A program made the translations under genes and the position numbers. Of a stretch of DNA of 64,000 bases, positions 17,003-26,809 are shown in pieces. The notes under the pieces are model-generated. The model saw only the letters and a program-made list of their open reading frames with translations. It was not told where the DNA came from and ran no database searches. How positions within the stretch are numbered: position 1 is the first letter of the stretch; each line of letters begins with the position of its first letter. Source of the DNA: Enterobacter_D sp963521185 (GTDB taxonomy: Bacteria > Pseudomonadota > Gammaproteobacteria > Enterobacterales > Enterobacteriaceae); NCBI GenBank assembly GCA_963521185.1, contig CAUQTV010000015.1:1-64000 (forward strand), read 5' to 3'.

Positions 17003-17184
17003 GGCAAAGTTCTTTTTTTCGCTCGCAAGGGTTAGGGTATTATGTTGACCATTCTGCCGCCCGGCTGCAAGGGGTCGATTTATCCGACTTTTGCCGTCCT
17101 TCTGGCTTGACGCTATCCGCTGTTGAGATTTGACCTTATAATCTCAATGACTTGTATTCAGATAAGATACTTCACTGGATTAAG

Positions 17185-17727
17185 ATGAAAACGATCGAAG
17201 TTGATGATGAACTCTATAGCTACATTGCCGGCCACACCAAACACATTGGTGAGAGTGCATCGGACATTTTACGGCGCATGTTGAAATTTTCCGCCGCCTC
17301 AAAGCCTGCCACCGCCGCGCCGAAAGACGCTGCCCCGGTTATCGTTACCGCGGATGCCAAACCGGCGAACACTGCAAAAGATAAGGTCCGTGCCATGCGC
17401 GAACTGCTGCTTTCTGACGAATATGCCGATCAGAAAAGAGCCGTTAATCGTTTCATGCTGGTGCTGTCTACACTTTATTCATTAGATGCAAAAGCCTTTG
17501 CGGACGCGACGGAGTCCTTACACGGTCGCACGCGCGTCTACTTTGCCAGCAACGAGCACACGCTGCTGCAAAACGGCAATCAGACCAAGCCCAAAGAAGT
17601 GCCAGGCACGCCTTACTGGGTGATTACGAATACCAACACGGGTCGTAAATGCAGCATGATTGAACACATCATGCAGTCGATGCAATTCCCGGCGGAATTG
17701 ATTGAAAAGGTTTGCGGCACTATTTAA
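17185..17727 (+). CDS. seqA: SeqA, negative regulator of replication initiation
   Basis: SeqA binds hemimethylated GATC sites, sequesters oriC after initiation and organises new DNA behind forks. The ATG at 17185 gives MKTIEVDDELYSYIAGHT and 180 residues, one fewer than E. coli. Residues 1-35 are the oligomerisation domain, a variable Ala/Pro-rich linker follows (about 38-70), and the C-terminal half contains the DNA-binding domain (GRTRVYFA, NTNTGRK). pgm follows after 24 bp, the conserved seqA-pgm operon. Confidence 0.97.
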   Translation: MKTIEVDDELYSYIAGHTKHIGESASDILRRMLKFSAASKPATAAPKDAAPVIVTADAKPANTAKDKVRAMRELLLSDEYADQKRAVNRFMLVLSTLYSLDAKAFADATESLHGRTRVYFASNEHTLLQNGNQTKPKEVPGTPYWVITNTNTGRKCSMIEHIMQSMQFPAELIEKVCGTI

Positions 17728-17751
17728 TCCTTGCAGAAGAAGGACCAGGCA

Positions 17752-19392
17752 ATGGCCAACCACCCACGTGCAGGGCAGCCTGCACAACAGAGCGATCTGA
17801 TTAACGTCGCCCAGCTAACGGCGCAGTATTACGTACTGAAGCCGGATGTCGGGAATGCAGAACACGCGGTCAAGTTCGGGACCTCGGGGCACCGTGGCAG
17901 CGCAGCCCGTCACAGCTTTAACGAGCCGCACATTCTGGCGATTGCTCAGGCGATTGCGGAAGATCGTGCGAAGAATGGCATTACCGGTCCGTGCTATGTG
18001 GGTAAAGACACCCACGCGCTCTCCGAGCCGGCGTTTATTTCGGTGCTGGAAGTGCTGGCGGCAAACGGCGTGGACATTATTGTGCAGGACAATAACGGCT
18101 ATACGCCGACCCCTGCCGTGTCGAACGCGATCCTTGAGCACAATAAAAAGGGTGGCGCTCAGGCGGACGGTATCGTGATTACGCCGTCGCATAACCCGCC
18201 GGACGACGGTGGCATTAAATACAACCCGCCAAACGGTGGCCCGGCCGATACCAACGTCACCAAAGTGGTGGAAGATCGCGCTAACCAACTGCTGGCAAAC
18301 GGTCTGCAAGGCGTGAAGCGCATCTCCCTTGATGAGGCGATGGCCTCCGGTCATGTGAAAGAGCAGGACCTGGTGCAGCCGTTTATCGAAGGCCTGGCGC
18401 AGATCGTCGATATGGCGGCTATTCAGAAAGCTGGCCTCAAGCTGGGCGTTGATCCGCTCGGTGGCTCCGGCATTGAATACTGGCAGCGCATTGCCGACTT
18501 CTACAAGCTGGATTTGACCATCGTGAACGATCACGTGGATCAGACCTTCCGCTTTATGCACCTCGACAAAGACGGCGCGATCCGCATGGACTGCTCCTCC
18601 GAGTGCGCAATGGCGGGCCTGCTGGCCCTGCGCGATAAATTTGACCTCGCGTTTGCCAACGATCCGGATTACGACCGTCACGGCATCGTCACCCCTGCGG
18701 GACTGATGAACCCGAACCACTATCTGGCGGTGGCGATTAACTACCTGTTCCAGCACCGTCCACAGTGGGGCAAAGACGTTGCCGTTGGCAAAACCCTTGT
18801 GTCCTCAGCGATGATTGACCGCGTGGTCAACGATCTGGGCCGCAAGCTGGTTGAAGTTCCGGTCGGTTTTAAATGGTTTGTCGACGGCCTGTTTGACGGC
18901 AGCTTCGGTTTTGGTGGCGAAGAGAGCGCCGGGGCCTCGTTCCTGCGTTTCGATGGCACGCCGTGGTCCACGGACAAAGACGGCATCATCATGTGCCTGC
19001 TGGCGGCTGAAATCACCGCGGTCACCGGTAAAAACCCGCAGCAGCATTATGACGAACTGGCTGAGCGCTTTGGTGCGCCGAGCTATAACCGTCTGCAAGC
19101 GGGGGCAACGTCCGCTCAGAAAGCCGCGCTGTCTAAGCTGTCGCCGGAAATGGTGAGCGCCGACACACTGGCGGGTGATCCGATCACCGCACGTCTGACG
19201 GCAGCACCGGGCAACGGCGCGTCCATTGGCGGCCTGAAAGTGATGACCGCTAACGGCTGGTTCGCGGCGCGTCCGTCGGGCACCGAAGACGCCTACAAAA
19301 TTTACTGCGAAAGCTTCCTCGGTGAAGAGCACCGTTTGCGCATTGAGAAAGAAGCGGTAGAGATTGTCAGCGAAGTGCTGAAAAACGCGTAA
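17752..19392 (+). CDS. pgm: phosphoglucomutase
   Basis: Pgm interconverts glucose-1-phosphate and glucose-6-phosphate, linking glycolysis with glycogen, trehalose and UDP-glucose synthesis. The start at 17752 follows AAGGACCA and gives 546 residues, exactly the E. coli length. The catalytic phosphoserine lies in TPSHNPPDDGG (about residue 146), the metal-binding loop is NDPDYDRHG, and the phosphate-binding loop RPSGTEDAYK is near the C-terminus. It is co-transcribed with seqA. Confidence 0.97.
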   Translation: MANHPRAGQPAQQSDLINVAQLTAQYYVLKPDVGNAEHAVKFGTSGHRGSAARHSFNEPHILAIAQAIAEDRAKNGITGPCYVGKDTHALSEPAFISVLEVLAANGVDIIVQDNNGYTPTPAVSNAILEHNKKGGAQADGIVITPSHNPPDDGGIKYNPPNGGPADTNVTKVVEDRANQLLANGLQGVKRISLDEAMASGHVKEQDLVQPFIEGLAQIVDMAAIQKAGLKLGVDPLGGSGIEYWQRIADFYKLDLTIVNDHVDQTFRFMHLDKDGAIRMDCSSECAMAGLLALRDKFDLAFANDPDYDRHGIVTPAGLMNPNHYLAVAINYLFQHRPQWGKDVAVGKTLVSSAMIDRVVNDLGRKLVEVPVGFKWFVDGLFDGSFGFGGEESAGASFLRFDGTPWSTDKDGIIMCLLAAEITAVTGKNPQQHYDELAERFGAPSYNRLQAGATSAQKAALSKLSPEMVSADTLAGDPITARLTAAPGNGASIGGLKVMTANGWFAARPSGTEDAYKIYCESFLGEEHRLRIEKEAVEIVSEVLKNA

Positions 19393-19413
19393 GTGCTGTT
19401 CGGGGGCGGGCTG

Positions 19414-19452
19414 ATGCCCTCACCCCGGCCCTCTCCCACGGGGAGAGGGAGA
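19414..19452. repeat. interspersed palindromic repeat, copy 1
   Basis: GCCCTCACCCCGGCCCTCTC followed by CCACGGGGAGAGGGAG is a GC-rich palindromic unit lying between pgm and its terminator. Three related copies lie at 38765, 44003 and 44078. They are always intergenic. Confidence 0.75.
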
Positions 19453-19457
19453 AAACA

Positions 19458-19495
19458 CTAAAAACGGCAACCTTCGGGCTGCCGTTTTGCTTTTA
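19458..19495. terminator. bidirectional terminator between pgm and potE
   Basis: A 9-bp stem AAAACGGCA/TGCCGTTTT with a 10-nt loop has a T-rich right side (TTTTGCTTTT) and an A-rich left side (ACTAAAAACGG), serving the convergent genes pgm and potE. Confidence 0.88.
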
Positions 19496-19496
19496 C

Positions 19497-20810
19497 CTAA
19501 CTATGCCTATCCTTCAACTCAAACCTCGGTGACACCAGCCCGTACAGCGTCCAGCCCATAAAGGTCACCATCGCGCCATACAGCATCGCTTCCTGTCCGG
19601 AGGAGTAGAGCGCGTAGAAGCTGTAAAGCGCCCCCAACAGCGCTACGAGGTTGGCAATTTTCGCTTTGTGCGGATCGACCTTCGCCACTTTCTGAATAAT
19701 CACCAGCGCCGCCATCGACAGAATATACGGGATAATGTTGGTCACCACCGCCAGATTCACCAGCACGTTGAACTGCTTATTCAGCGACGGGCTGATGGTC
19801 ATTAGCGCCAGCCCACTCTGGATAATCACAATCGTCAGCATGCCTTTCACCGGGGCGTCCGCGCGGTTAAGCGCTGAGAACACTTTCGGAAAGTAGCCCT
19901 CGTCCGCCGAGGATTTGAACACCTGCGCAATGGTGAACTGCCACCCCAGCAGCGAGCCGCAGCAGGACATCACCATCAGCCCCATAATCACTTTCCCGAC
20001 GGTGGGGGTAAACATCTGCGAAAAGGCCAGACCAAAGGGCGCGGTGGAGTTTGCCAGATCCATGTTTGGCACAATTCCCGCAATCACATTGGTCGAAACG
20101 ATATAAATCACCGCTGCCCCCAGCGTTCCGCCCATCACCGCAATTGGCACGTTGCGCTCCGGGTTTTCCACGACGTCGGTATTCGCACAGGCCGATTCCA
20201 GCCCCAAAAACGCCCACAGCGTCATGGCGATGGAGGAGCCGACCGCATCAAAAAACGGCACGCTGTGCGGATTCCAGGACTGGGCGTACAGTGCCGGGCT
20301 AAACCAGAACCAGCCAATCACCGACAGACCCATCACCGGGATGATCACCCCCCAGATGGTAATGCTGCTGAGCTGGCCGGTAATGCGCGCGCCGCCGAAA
20401 TTCGCCACCGTGCATATCCACAGCACGCAAATGGTGGCAATCCCGATTTGCACCGGGCTTAAGCTTGCGCCCAGCAGTTCGCTGCCATACCCCACGGCGG
20501 AGATGGCAATCGCCACGTTGGCAATGAGCAGCGACACGCCATAGGTGTAGTTCGCCATAAAGTTGCCGGACTTGCCGAAAGCGTACTCGGCATAGCCGCC
20601 CATGCCGCCGGATTTGCGGCTGAACATGCCGCACTTGGCAAATGCCCAGGCCAGCGCCGTTGAACCCACCGCCGTGACCAGCCAGGAGATAATCGAGAGG
20701 GTGCCGACTTCCGCCAGCTTGGTCGGCAGCATAATGATCCCGGAGCCCATCATGTTGACCATCGTCAGAATGGTGAGTTGAACGACGCCCATTTTGTTGG
20801 ATTTGCTCAT
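19497..20810 (-). CDS. potE: putrescine/ornithine antiporter
   Basis: PotE is an inner-membrane APC-family carrier with about 12 transmembrane segments. It exports putrescine in exchange for ornithine and also imports putrescine. The start at 20810 gives 437 residues (MSKSNKMGVVQLTIL); the longer upstream frame overlaps speF and lacks membrane character. The first helix holds the family motif MMGSGIIMLP. The ATG overlaps the speF stop by four bases, so the two are translationally coupled and form the acid-inducible ornithine decarboxylation system. Confidence 0.96.
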   Translation of the reverse strand: MSKSNKMGVVQLTILTMVNMMGSGIIMLPTKLAEVGTLSIISWLVTAVGSTALAWAFAKCGMFSRKSGGMGGYAEYAFGKSGNFMANYTYGVSLLIANVAIAISAVGYGSELLGASLSPVQIGIATICVLWICTVANFGGARITGQLSSITIWGVIIPVMGLSVIGWFWFSPALYAQSWNPHSVPFFDAVGSSIAMTLWAFLGLESACANTDVVENPERNVPIAVMGGTLGAAVIYIVSTNVIAGIVPNMDLANSTAPFGLAFSQMFTPTVGKVIMGLMVMSCCGSLLGWQFTIAQVFKSSADEGYFPKVFSALNRADAPVKGMLTIVIIQSGLALMTISPSLNKQFNVLVNLAVVTNIIPYILSMAALVIIQKVAKVDPHKAKIANLVALLGALYSFYALYSSGQEAMLYGAMVTFMGWTLYGLVSPRFELKDRHS

Positions 20811-23005
20811 AATATTTCTCCTTTCAGCAGGTCGCTTTGTGGCGCAGGTTGCGCGATGACGTGGCACATCACTCGCTTGCGGCCGTCGATCTCGTCGAGA
20901 TAAACGCCCTGCAATTCAGGCGCGAAGCCCGGCAGCAGATTGATGCCTTCCTCCAGGGCGGCAAAGTAGTGCAGCACCGGGCCGCCCCAGACTTCACCGG
21001 GTACAACGCACAGCACGCCCGGCGGATAAGGCAGCGCGCCTTCGGCGGCAATGCGCCCTTCGGCATCGTTCAGTGACACCAGCTCGACCTCGCCACGAAT
21101 AAAGGCGTAATTCGCCTGCTGCGGCCCCATTAACACGCGGGGGAAGGAGGCGTTGCGGAACATCTCTTTTTGCAGCTGTTTAACATTGTTGCGGGCATAC
21201 AAATCATGCATCTCCTGGCACAGCTGTCGCAGTGTGTATCCGGCGTAGCGTTGCTGATGCTGCTTCCACAGCGAAGGCAGCACCGCGCTTAGCGGCGCAT
21301 CGCTCTCCAGCAATTTCTCAAACTGCACCAGTTGCGCCACCAGTTGCTGGAGTTTGCCCATGCCTTCCGCCGGGGTGAGCAGGAAGAGGATCGAGTTCAA
21401 ATCGCATTTTTCCGGCACGATGCCCTGTTCGCGCAGGTAGTTCGCCAGAATGGTCGCCGGCACACCAAAGTCGTCATACTCGCCGGTGCGGGCGTTGATC
21501 CCAGGCGTGGTCAGCAGCAGCTTGCAGGGATCGACAAAGTATTGATGCGGGGCGTAGCCTTCAAAGGCGTGCCAGCTCTCGCCCGGTACAAAGTGGAAGA
21601 AGCGCAGATCGTTGGCGATTTCCGGCGTTTCGAATGTTTCCCACGGGCGACCCTCTACCGTCGCCGGGATAAACGGGCGAATGTGTTTGCAGTTTTGCAG
21701 GATCAGTTTGCGGGCATCGATGCCCTGTTCGACACAGCGCATCCACATGCGCTTGCCGCTTTCGCCTTCGTGCATGCGGGCGTTGACGTCGAGGGATGCA
21801 AACAGCGGATAAAACGGGCTGGTGGAGGCGTGCATCATAAACGCGTTATTCAGACGCTTATGCGGCACATAGCGCGGCTGGCCTTTGATATGACTGTCTT
21901 TTTTATGGATCTGCGAGGTCTGTGAAAAGCCCGCCTGCTGCTTATGCACCGACTGGGTCACCAGAATCCCCGGATCGTCAGCGTTTAGCGTTAACAGCAG
22001 CGGCGAGCAGTCGGCCATCATCGGAATAAACTGTTCATAGCCGACCCATGCCGAGTCGAACAGAATGTAATCGCAAAGATGGCCAATATTATCCACTACC
22101 TGACGAGCGTTATAAACGGTGCCGTCGTAGGTGCCAAGCTGGATCACCGCCAGGCGGAACGGGCGCGGCTGGTGCAGATGGCGGGGAGAGACCTCCTCAA
22201 TCCGCGCGCGCAAATAGCCTTCGTCGAAACAGTGTGCGTCGATGCCGCCAATAAACCCGTAGGGGTTACGGGCGGTTTCCAGATACACCGGCGTCGCGCC
22301 CGCCTGAATCAACGCGCCGTGGTGATTAGATTTGTGGTTATTGCGGTCAAACAGCACCAAATCGCCGGGCGCGAGCAGGGCGTTTAACACCACTTTGTTG
22401 GCGGACGACGTGCCGTTAAGCACAAAATAGGTTTTATCGGCATTAAACACCTTTGCCGCGTGCTGCTGAGCAAGGCAGGGCGCGCCTTCGTGGATCAATA
22501 AATCGCCCATCGCCACATCGGCGTTGCACAGATCGGCGCGAAACAGCGTCTCTCCGAAGAAATCGACGAATTGATTACCGGCAGGATGGCGGCGGAAAAA
22601 CTGCCCGCCCTGATGCCCGGGGCAGTCGAACGCGCTGTTTCCCTGCTTCACGTAATCCACCAGCGCGCTGAAAAACGGCGGGCGCAGCGCTCGCTCATAC
22701 TTCAGCGCGGCGGCTTCAAGCTGGCGACCGTAAAAATCACTGCACGTCCCGGCATCCTCAAATACGCCCTGAATGCGCGCCAGATAGTCGGCGGGAACAA
22801 ATTCACTGTCGTGACTGGCCACGAAAAGGGGAATACCAAAGCCGGTTTCTTCGATCTCTTCAATAATGCCTTTGTGAATGTCGTTAATCGACAGCACCAC
22901 CGCCGCGACATCCCGGTAATCGGTATCGACAATATTAATCACTTCCCGGTGCGTAGAGAAACAGTCGGGACAGGCGCGGCTGGCCGCAATTTTTAATTGT
23001 TGCAT
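20807..23005 (-). CDS. speF: inducible ornithine decarboxylase
   Basis: SpeF is a PLP-dependent (fold I, prokaryotic ornithine/lysine/arginine group) decarboxylase making putrescine and CO2 from ornithine at low pH. The 732-residue length equals E. coli SpeF. An N-terminal response-regulator-like wing covers about 1-110; the PLP-lysine motif TQSVHKQQAGF is at about residue 355. Expression is set by the leader peptide gene speFL found 139 bp upstream. The product leaves by PotE, encoded next. Confidence 0.96.
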   Translation of the reverse strand: MQQLKIAASRACPDCFSTHREVINIVDTDYRDVAAVVLSINDIHKGIIEEIEETGFGIPLFVASHDSEFVPADYLARIQGVFEDAGTCSDFYGRQLEAAALKYERALRPPFFSALVDYVKQGNSAFDCPGHQGGQFFRRHPAGNQFVDFFGETLFRADLCNADVAMGDLLIHEGAPCLAQQHAAKVFNADKTYFVLNGTSSANKVVLNALLAPGDLVLFDRNNHKSNHHGALIQAGATPVYLETARNPYGFIGGIDAHCFDEGYLRARIEEVSPRHLHQPRPFRLAVIQLGTYDGTVYNARQVVDNIGHLCDYILFDSAWVGYEQFIPMMADCSPLLLTLNADDPGILVTQSVHKQQAGFSQTSQIHKKDSHIKGQPRYVPHKRLNNAFMMHASTSPFYPLFASLDVNARMHEGESGKRMWMRCVEQGIDARKLILQNCKHIRPFIPATVEGRPWETFETPEIANDLRFFHFVPGESWHAFEGYAPHQYFVDPCKLLLTTPGINARTGEYDDFGVPATILANYLREQGIVPEKCDLNSILFLLTPAEGMGKLQQLVAQLVQFEKLLESDAPLSAVLPSLWKQHQQRYAGYTLRQLCQEMHDLYARNNVKQLQKEMFRNASFPRVLMGPQQANYAFIRGEVELVSLNDAEGRIAAEGALPYPPGVLCVVPGEVWGGPVLHYFAALEEGINLLPGFAPELQGVYLDEIDGRKRVMCHVIAQPAPQSDLLKGEIL

Positions 23006-23144
23006 GAGAAATCCTTTTTTACAGGTAATCGTTATCCCTCAATTCCCGTTAGCGGAATTGATATAAATTTTGCATGCACGAGTTCGCTGGAATAATTCCC
23101 AGTGCTAGCGTGGTTATATTTTTATTGGACGTGCGGAAACCCGC

Positions 23145-23249
23145 TTATCGGGCGTTAACGAAGTGAAAATCAAAGATATTGCGGTCGGCGAACATCATGA
23201 TGTGCGTGATTCGCCGGATATGCGGCATGAAACGATTGTTATTTTCCAT
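23145..23249 (-). CDS. speFL: SpeFL ornithine-sensing arrest peptide
   Basis: This 34-codon reading frame on the minus strand begins MENNNRFMPHIRRITH and ends FDFHFVNAR. Length and sequence match E. coli SpeFL. In E. coli the nascent peptide traps one ornithine molecule in the ribosome exit tunnel; stalling prevents Rho-dependent termination and lets speF-potE be expressed. The conserved HIRRxxH sensor motif and the C-terminal NAR are kept here, while several residues between them differ. The 139 nt from its stop to speF would hold the Rho-dependent switch. Confidence 0.92.
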   Translation of the reverse strand: MENNNRFMPHIRRITHIMMFADRNIFDFHFVNAR

Positions 23250-23447
23250 ACATGATCCCTTTCATCATTGAAAGCGTGGTCATTTTATCTGTGAATGGCG
23301 CATAAACTGTGAGGATGATCTACTAAACAGTCGAGAATCAAAAATAATTAGTCGGTTTTTATGCATAACGCAGGGCGGATCACTGTGCGTCCGAGCGCCA
23401 GGCTTTTGACGGCCAGTTAATGTGAGAAATAAGAGGGGGAATAGAAA

Positions 23448-24125
23448 CTAAAGCATAAACCGATAACCTATTCCGGTTTCGGTTAATAAATGGCGGGGAC
23501 GTGCCGGATCGTTTTCCAGCTTCTGGCGCAGATGCCCCATATAGATGCGTAAATAGTGGCTGTGTTCAACGGCATTCGGCCCCCAGACCTGGCTTAATAG
23601 CTGGCGCTGGGTTAACACTTTGCCGTGGTTATTTAACAGTACCGCCAACAAGCGAAATTCAGTCGGCGTTAAATGGATCTCCTCTTCACCGCGCTGAATA
23701 CGGTGAGCGGCCAGATCAACGCGAATATCGGAAAAGCTGACCAGCGGATCGCCCGGGCTGCTGCTGGCATGGCGACGCAGCGCCACCCGCAGGCGCGCCT
23801 GTAGCTCGCCGATACCAAACGGCTTGCTAAGATAATCATCCGCACCCGCGTCCAGCGCGGCAATCTTGTCGCTCTCTTCAATGCGTGCCGACAGCACGAT
23901 CACCGGGGACTGGCTCCACTGGCGAAAATCGCGAATAAAATCGATGCCGTCGCCGTCCGGTAAACCGAGATCGAGGATAATCAGGTCCGGCTTGCGGGTG
24001 GCGGCTTCGAGCAGCCCGCGCTGTAGCGTGCCGGCCTCATGCACGCGCAGGCCATCGGCCTCAAGCGCAGTGCGCAGAAAGCGGACAATGGCCTGTTCAT
24101 CCTCAACGATCAGTACGTTAATCAC
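23448..24125 (-). CDS. kdpE: KdpE response regulator
   Basis: KdpE activates the kdpFABC operon under potassium limitation. The 225-residue OmpR/PhoB-type regulator has the acidic pocket near VEDE (residues 7-10), phospho-acceptor Asp52 in LDLGLPDGD, the switch residue region VLSARIEES, Lys in LSKPFG, and a C-terminal winged helix (about 128-225). Its start overlaps the kdpD stop (ATGA). The gap of about 200 bp to speFL carries the speF promoter region. Confidence 0.97.
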   Translation of the reverse strand: MINVLIVEDEQAIVRFLRTALEADGLRVHEAGTLQRGLLEAATRKPDLIILDLGLPDGDGIDFIRDFRQWSQSPVIVLSARIEESDKIAALDAGADDYLSKPFGIGELQARLRVALRRHASSSPGDPLVSFSDIRVDLAAHRIQRGEEEIHLTPTEFRLLAVLLNNHGKVLTQRQLLSQVWGPNAVEHSHYLRIYMGHLRQKLENDPARPRHLLTETGIGYRFML

Positions 24126-26809
24126 GCATCCTCTGGGTATTCAGTCAGTTCCGGCGGGGCTTCCTGAGGAAGTGTAACACAGAAACAGGCCCCGCCTTCG
24201 GGGCGGTTAGCCGCCGTAATGCGCCCGCCATGCACCTCGACAATCGCCTGGCAAATCGCCAGCCCGAGGCCGACGCCGGGGATCGCCGACTCTTTATGCC
24301 CCCGCGCGAACTTGTCAAAAATGCTCGCCTGTTGCCCGTCGGGAATACCAGGGCCGCTGTCCCAGACTTTCAACGTCAGCTCGCCAGGACGGCTTTGCGC
24401 GTCAATGCCGATTGCCGCACGCGGCCCGGCATATTTCATGGCGTTTTCCAGCAGGTTAATCAGCACGCGTTCAAATAGCGGCCCGTCAACGTGCACCAGC
24501 AGCAGCGGATCGGGAAGGGCGAGATCGATGTGGCGACCGCCGGGCGTCGGCTCCAGCATGCGCAGCGCGCTGCCGATCACCTCTTCGAGCGTCAGCCACT
24601 CTTTTTTCAGGTTAAAGCCGCCGGACTGGATGCGGGCCATATCCAGCAGATTGTTCACCAGCCGCGTGGTATTCAGCACGTGCTGGCGGATTTCATTGGC
24701 CTGCGGCGCATGTTTTGAGCCTTCGCTGGCGAGATCCAGCGTCAGAATTTCAGCCTGACCAAACAGCACGGTGAGCGGGGTACGCAGATCGTGGGAGAGC
24801 GCCGCCAGTAGCGCGTTGCGCAGGCTTTCCCGTTCGCTTGCCAGCCGTGACTGCTGCTCGCTGGTGGTCAGTGCCAGCCGCTCCAGCGCACTGGCAACCA
24901 GCAGGGTGAAGGTTTCCAGCAGGCGCTGCTGTTCCGGGATCATCAGCTGGCGCAGGTTTGCGGGTTCAACAATCACCAGCCCCAGGGTTTTATCGGCGCT
25001 GACCAGCGGTAAAATCTGGTACGGCACGCCGGGCAGCGTATCCGTGCCTGCGCCGGCGGGCTGGCTTTTGGCAAAGCTCCACTGCGCGATGGCGTCATCC
25101 CACGGCGTCATGCCCGGCGTGTGCGTCATCGCCTGAAGCGTGCCGTGTTCGTCGGGCAGCAAAAGCTGGCTGCGGGCGTGGAAGGTCGAGTGAATAAACT
25201 GCTCGCTGGTGTGGGCGATATCCTGCTCGCTGCGCCCGACGGCCAGCGCTTTTGACATCTCATACAGGTGGCGGGTGCGCTGCTCGCGATAGCGCGCCAC
25301 GCGTGCCTGATAGCGCACCCCAGCGGTCAGATTGCCGATCACAAGCCCGACGGTGAGCATCACGCCAAAGGTCAGCAGATACTGCACATCGGACACCGCC
25401 AGCGTGCCGCGCGGGGCGATAAAAAAGAGATCGAAGCTGGCGACGTTAATCACCGTTGCCAGTACCGACGGCCAGCGTCCATAAAACAGCGCAACGATCA
25501 CCACGCCGAGCAGATACACCATCACCAGGTTCGCGGCGTCAAAGGCACCCAGCCAGTGACTGGCGATCCCGGTGATCAGTGCGCACAGGCCCGTCGCCAC
25601 CAGGCAGCCCTGGATCTGCACGCGCCATTTTTCCATGAGTGGGCGCGTATCGGCGGCGCGGGCGGTAAAGACGACGGGCTTGTCTTCGAGGGCGATAATC
25701 ACCAAATCGAGATCCGGCGCGCGGCGGGCGAGGCGGTCAGCAAAAGATTCAGCGTGCCACCAGCGGCGCTGCCCGCGCCGACCCAGAAGGATTTTGCCGA
25801 GATTGTGCTCCCGGGCGTAGCGCAAAATCGCCTTATCTTCCGCCGGATCCGACAGCGTGGCGGTCTCGGCACCCAGCGCCTGCGCCAGCCGTAACGCGCT
25901 CAAAATCGCCCGCCGCTGCGGCTCCGGTAATTTATGCAGCGTGGGGGTTTCCACATACACCGCATGCCAGACGCTGCCAAGCTTTGCCGCCAGCCGCGCG
26001 GCGGTGCGCACCAGCTTCTCGTTGCCGCTGCCGTGGCCGATGCACAGCAAAATGGCGTCGCGCGTGTGCCACACTTTCTCTTCGCCCTGACGGTCGCGCC
26101 AGGCGCGCATCTGCGAATCGACGCGGTCAGCGGTGCGGCGCAATGCCAGCTCGCGCAGGGCGATCAAATTGCCTTTGCGAAAAAAATGCTCGATGGCGCG
26201 TTCGGCCTGGCCGCCAATATAGACCTTGCCTTCGTGCAGGCGCTGGCGCAGATCGTCCGGCGGCAGATCCACCAGCACCACTTCATCGGCGCTGTCGAAA
26301 AAGGGATCCGGCACCGTTTCCCGCACCTGAATACCGGTCACGCCGCTGACCACATCGTTGAGGCTTTCCAGATGCTGCACGTTCACCGTGGTGAAGACGT
26401 CAATGCCCGCCTCCAGCAGCTCCTCAACGTCTTGCCAGCGCTTCGGGTGTCGGGAGCCGGGCGCGTTGCTGTGTGCCAGCTCATCCATCAGGATCAGCGC
26501 CGGACGCCGCGCCAGCGCCGCATCCAGGTCGAACTCTTCAATGTGCCGACCGCGATGGGCGATACGCCGGTGCGTCATCGTCGCCAGCCCGTCGAGCAGG
26601 GCCGCCGTCTCTTTGCGCCCGTGCGTTTCCACAACGCCAGTCAGAATATCCAGCCCCTGCGCCCGCAGACGCTGTGCTTCTGCCAGCATCGCATAGGTTT
26701 TCCCGACGCCCGCGCAGGCACCAAAAAAGACCTTCAGTTTGCCACGATGCGGTGTGCTGGCCTGTTCCAGCAGACGGTCGGGATCCGGGCGCAGCGGCTC
26801 GTCACTCAT
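24122..26809 (-). CDS. kdpD: KdpD sensor histidine kinase
   Basis: KdpD senses low potassium and ionic stress at the inner membrane and phosphorylates KdpE. The 895-residue protein has an N-terminal KdpD domain with Walker A motif GACAGVGKT near residue 31, a universal-stress-protein-like domain (about 250-370), four transmembrane segments (about 400-500), a GAF-like region, the H-box ALSHDLRTPLT near residue 674, and the ATPase domain with DSGPGIP. It directly abuts kdpC (TAAATG), so it reads on from the pump operon. Confidence 0.97.
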   Translation of the reverse strand: MSDEPLRPDPDRLLEQASTPHRGKLKVFFGACAGVGKTYAMLAEAQRLRAQGLDILTGVVETHGRKETAALLDGLATMTHRRIAHRGRHIEEFDLDAALARRPALILMDELAHSNAPGSRHPKRWQDVEELLEAGIDVFTTVNVQHLESLNDVVSGVTGIQVRETVPDPFFDSADEVVLVDLPPDDLRQRLHEGKVYIGGQAERAIEHFFRKGNLIALRELALRRTADRVDSQMRAWRDRQGEEKVWHTRDAILLCIGHGSGNEKLVRTAARLAAKLGSVWHAVYVETPTLHKLPEPQRRAILSALRLAQALGAETATLSDPAEDKAILRYAREHNLGKILLGRRGQRRWWHAESFADRLARRAPDLDLVIIALEDKPVVFTARAADTRPLMEKWRVQIQGCLVATGLCALITGIASHWLGAFDAANLVMVYLLGVVIVALFYGRWPSVLATVINVASFDLFFIAPRGTLAVSDVQYLLTFGVMLTVGLVIGNLTAGVRYQARVARYREQRTRHLYEMSKALAVGRSEQDIAHTSEQFIHSTFHARSQLLLPDEHGTLQAMTHTPGMTPWDDAIAQWSFAKSQPAGAGTDTLPGVPYQILPLVSADKTLGLVIVEPANLRQLMIPEQQRLLETFTLLVASALERLALTTSEQQSRLASERESLRNALLAALSHDLRTPLTVLFGQAEILTLDLASEGSKHAPQANEIRQHVLNTTRLVNNLLDMARIQSGGFNLKKEWLTLEEVIGSALRMLEPTPGGRHIDLALPDPLLLVHVDGPLFERVLINLLENAMKYAGPRAAIGIDAQSRPGELTLKVWDSGPGIPDGQQASIFDKFARGHKESAIPGVGLGLAICQAIVEVHGGRITAANRPEGGACFCVTLPQEAPPELTEYPEDA

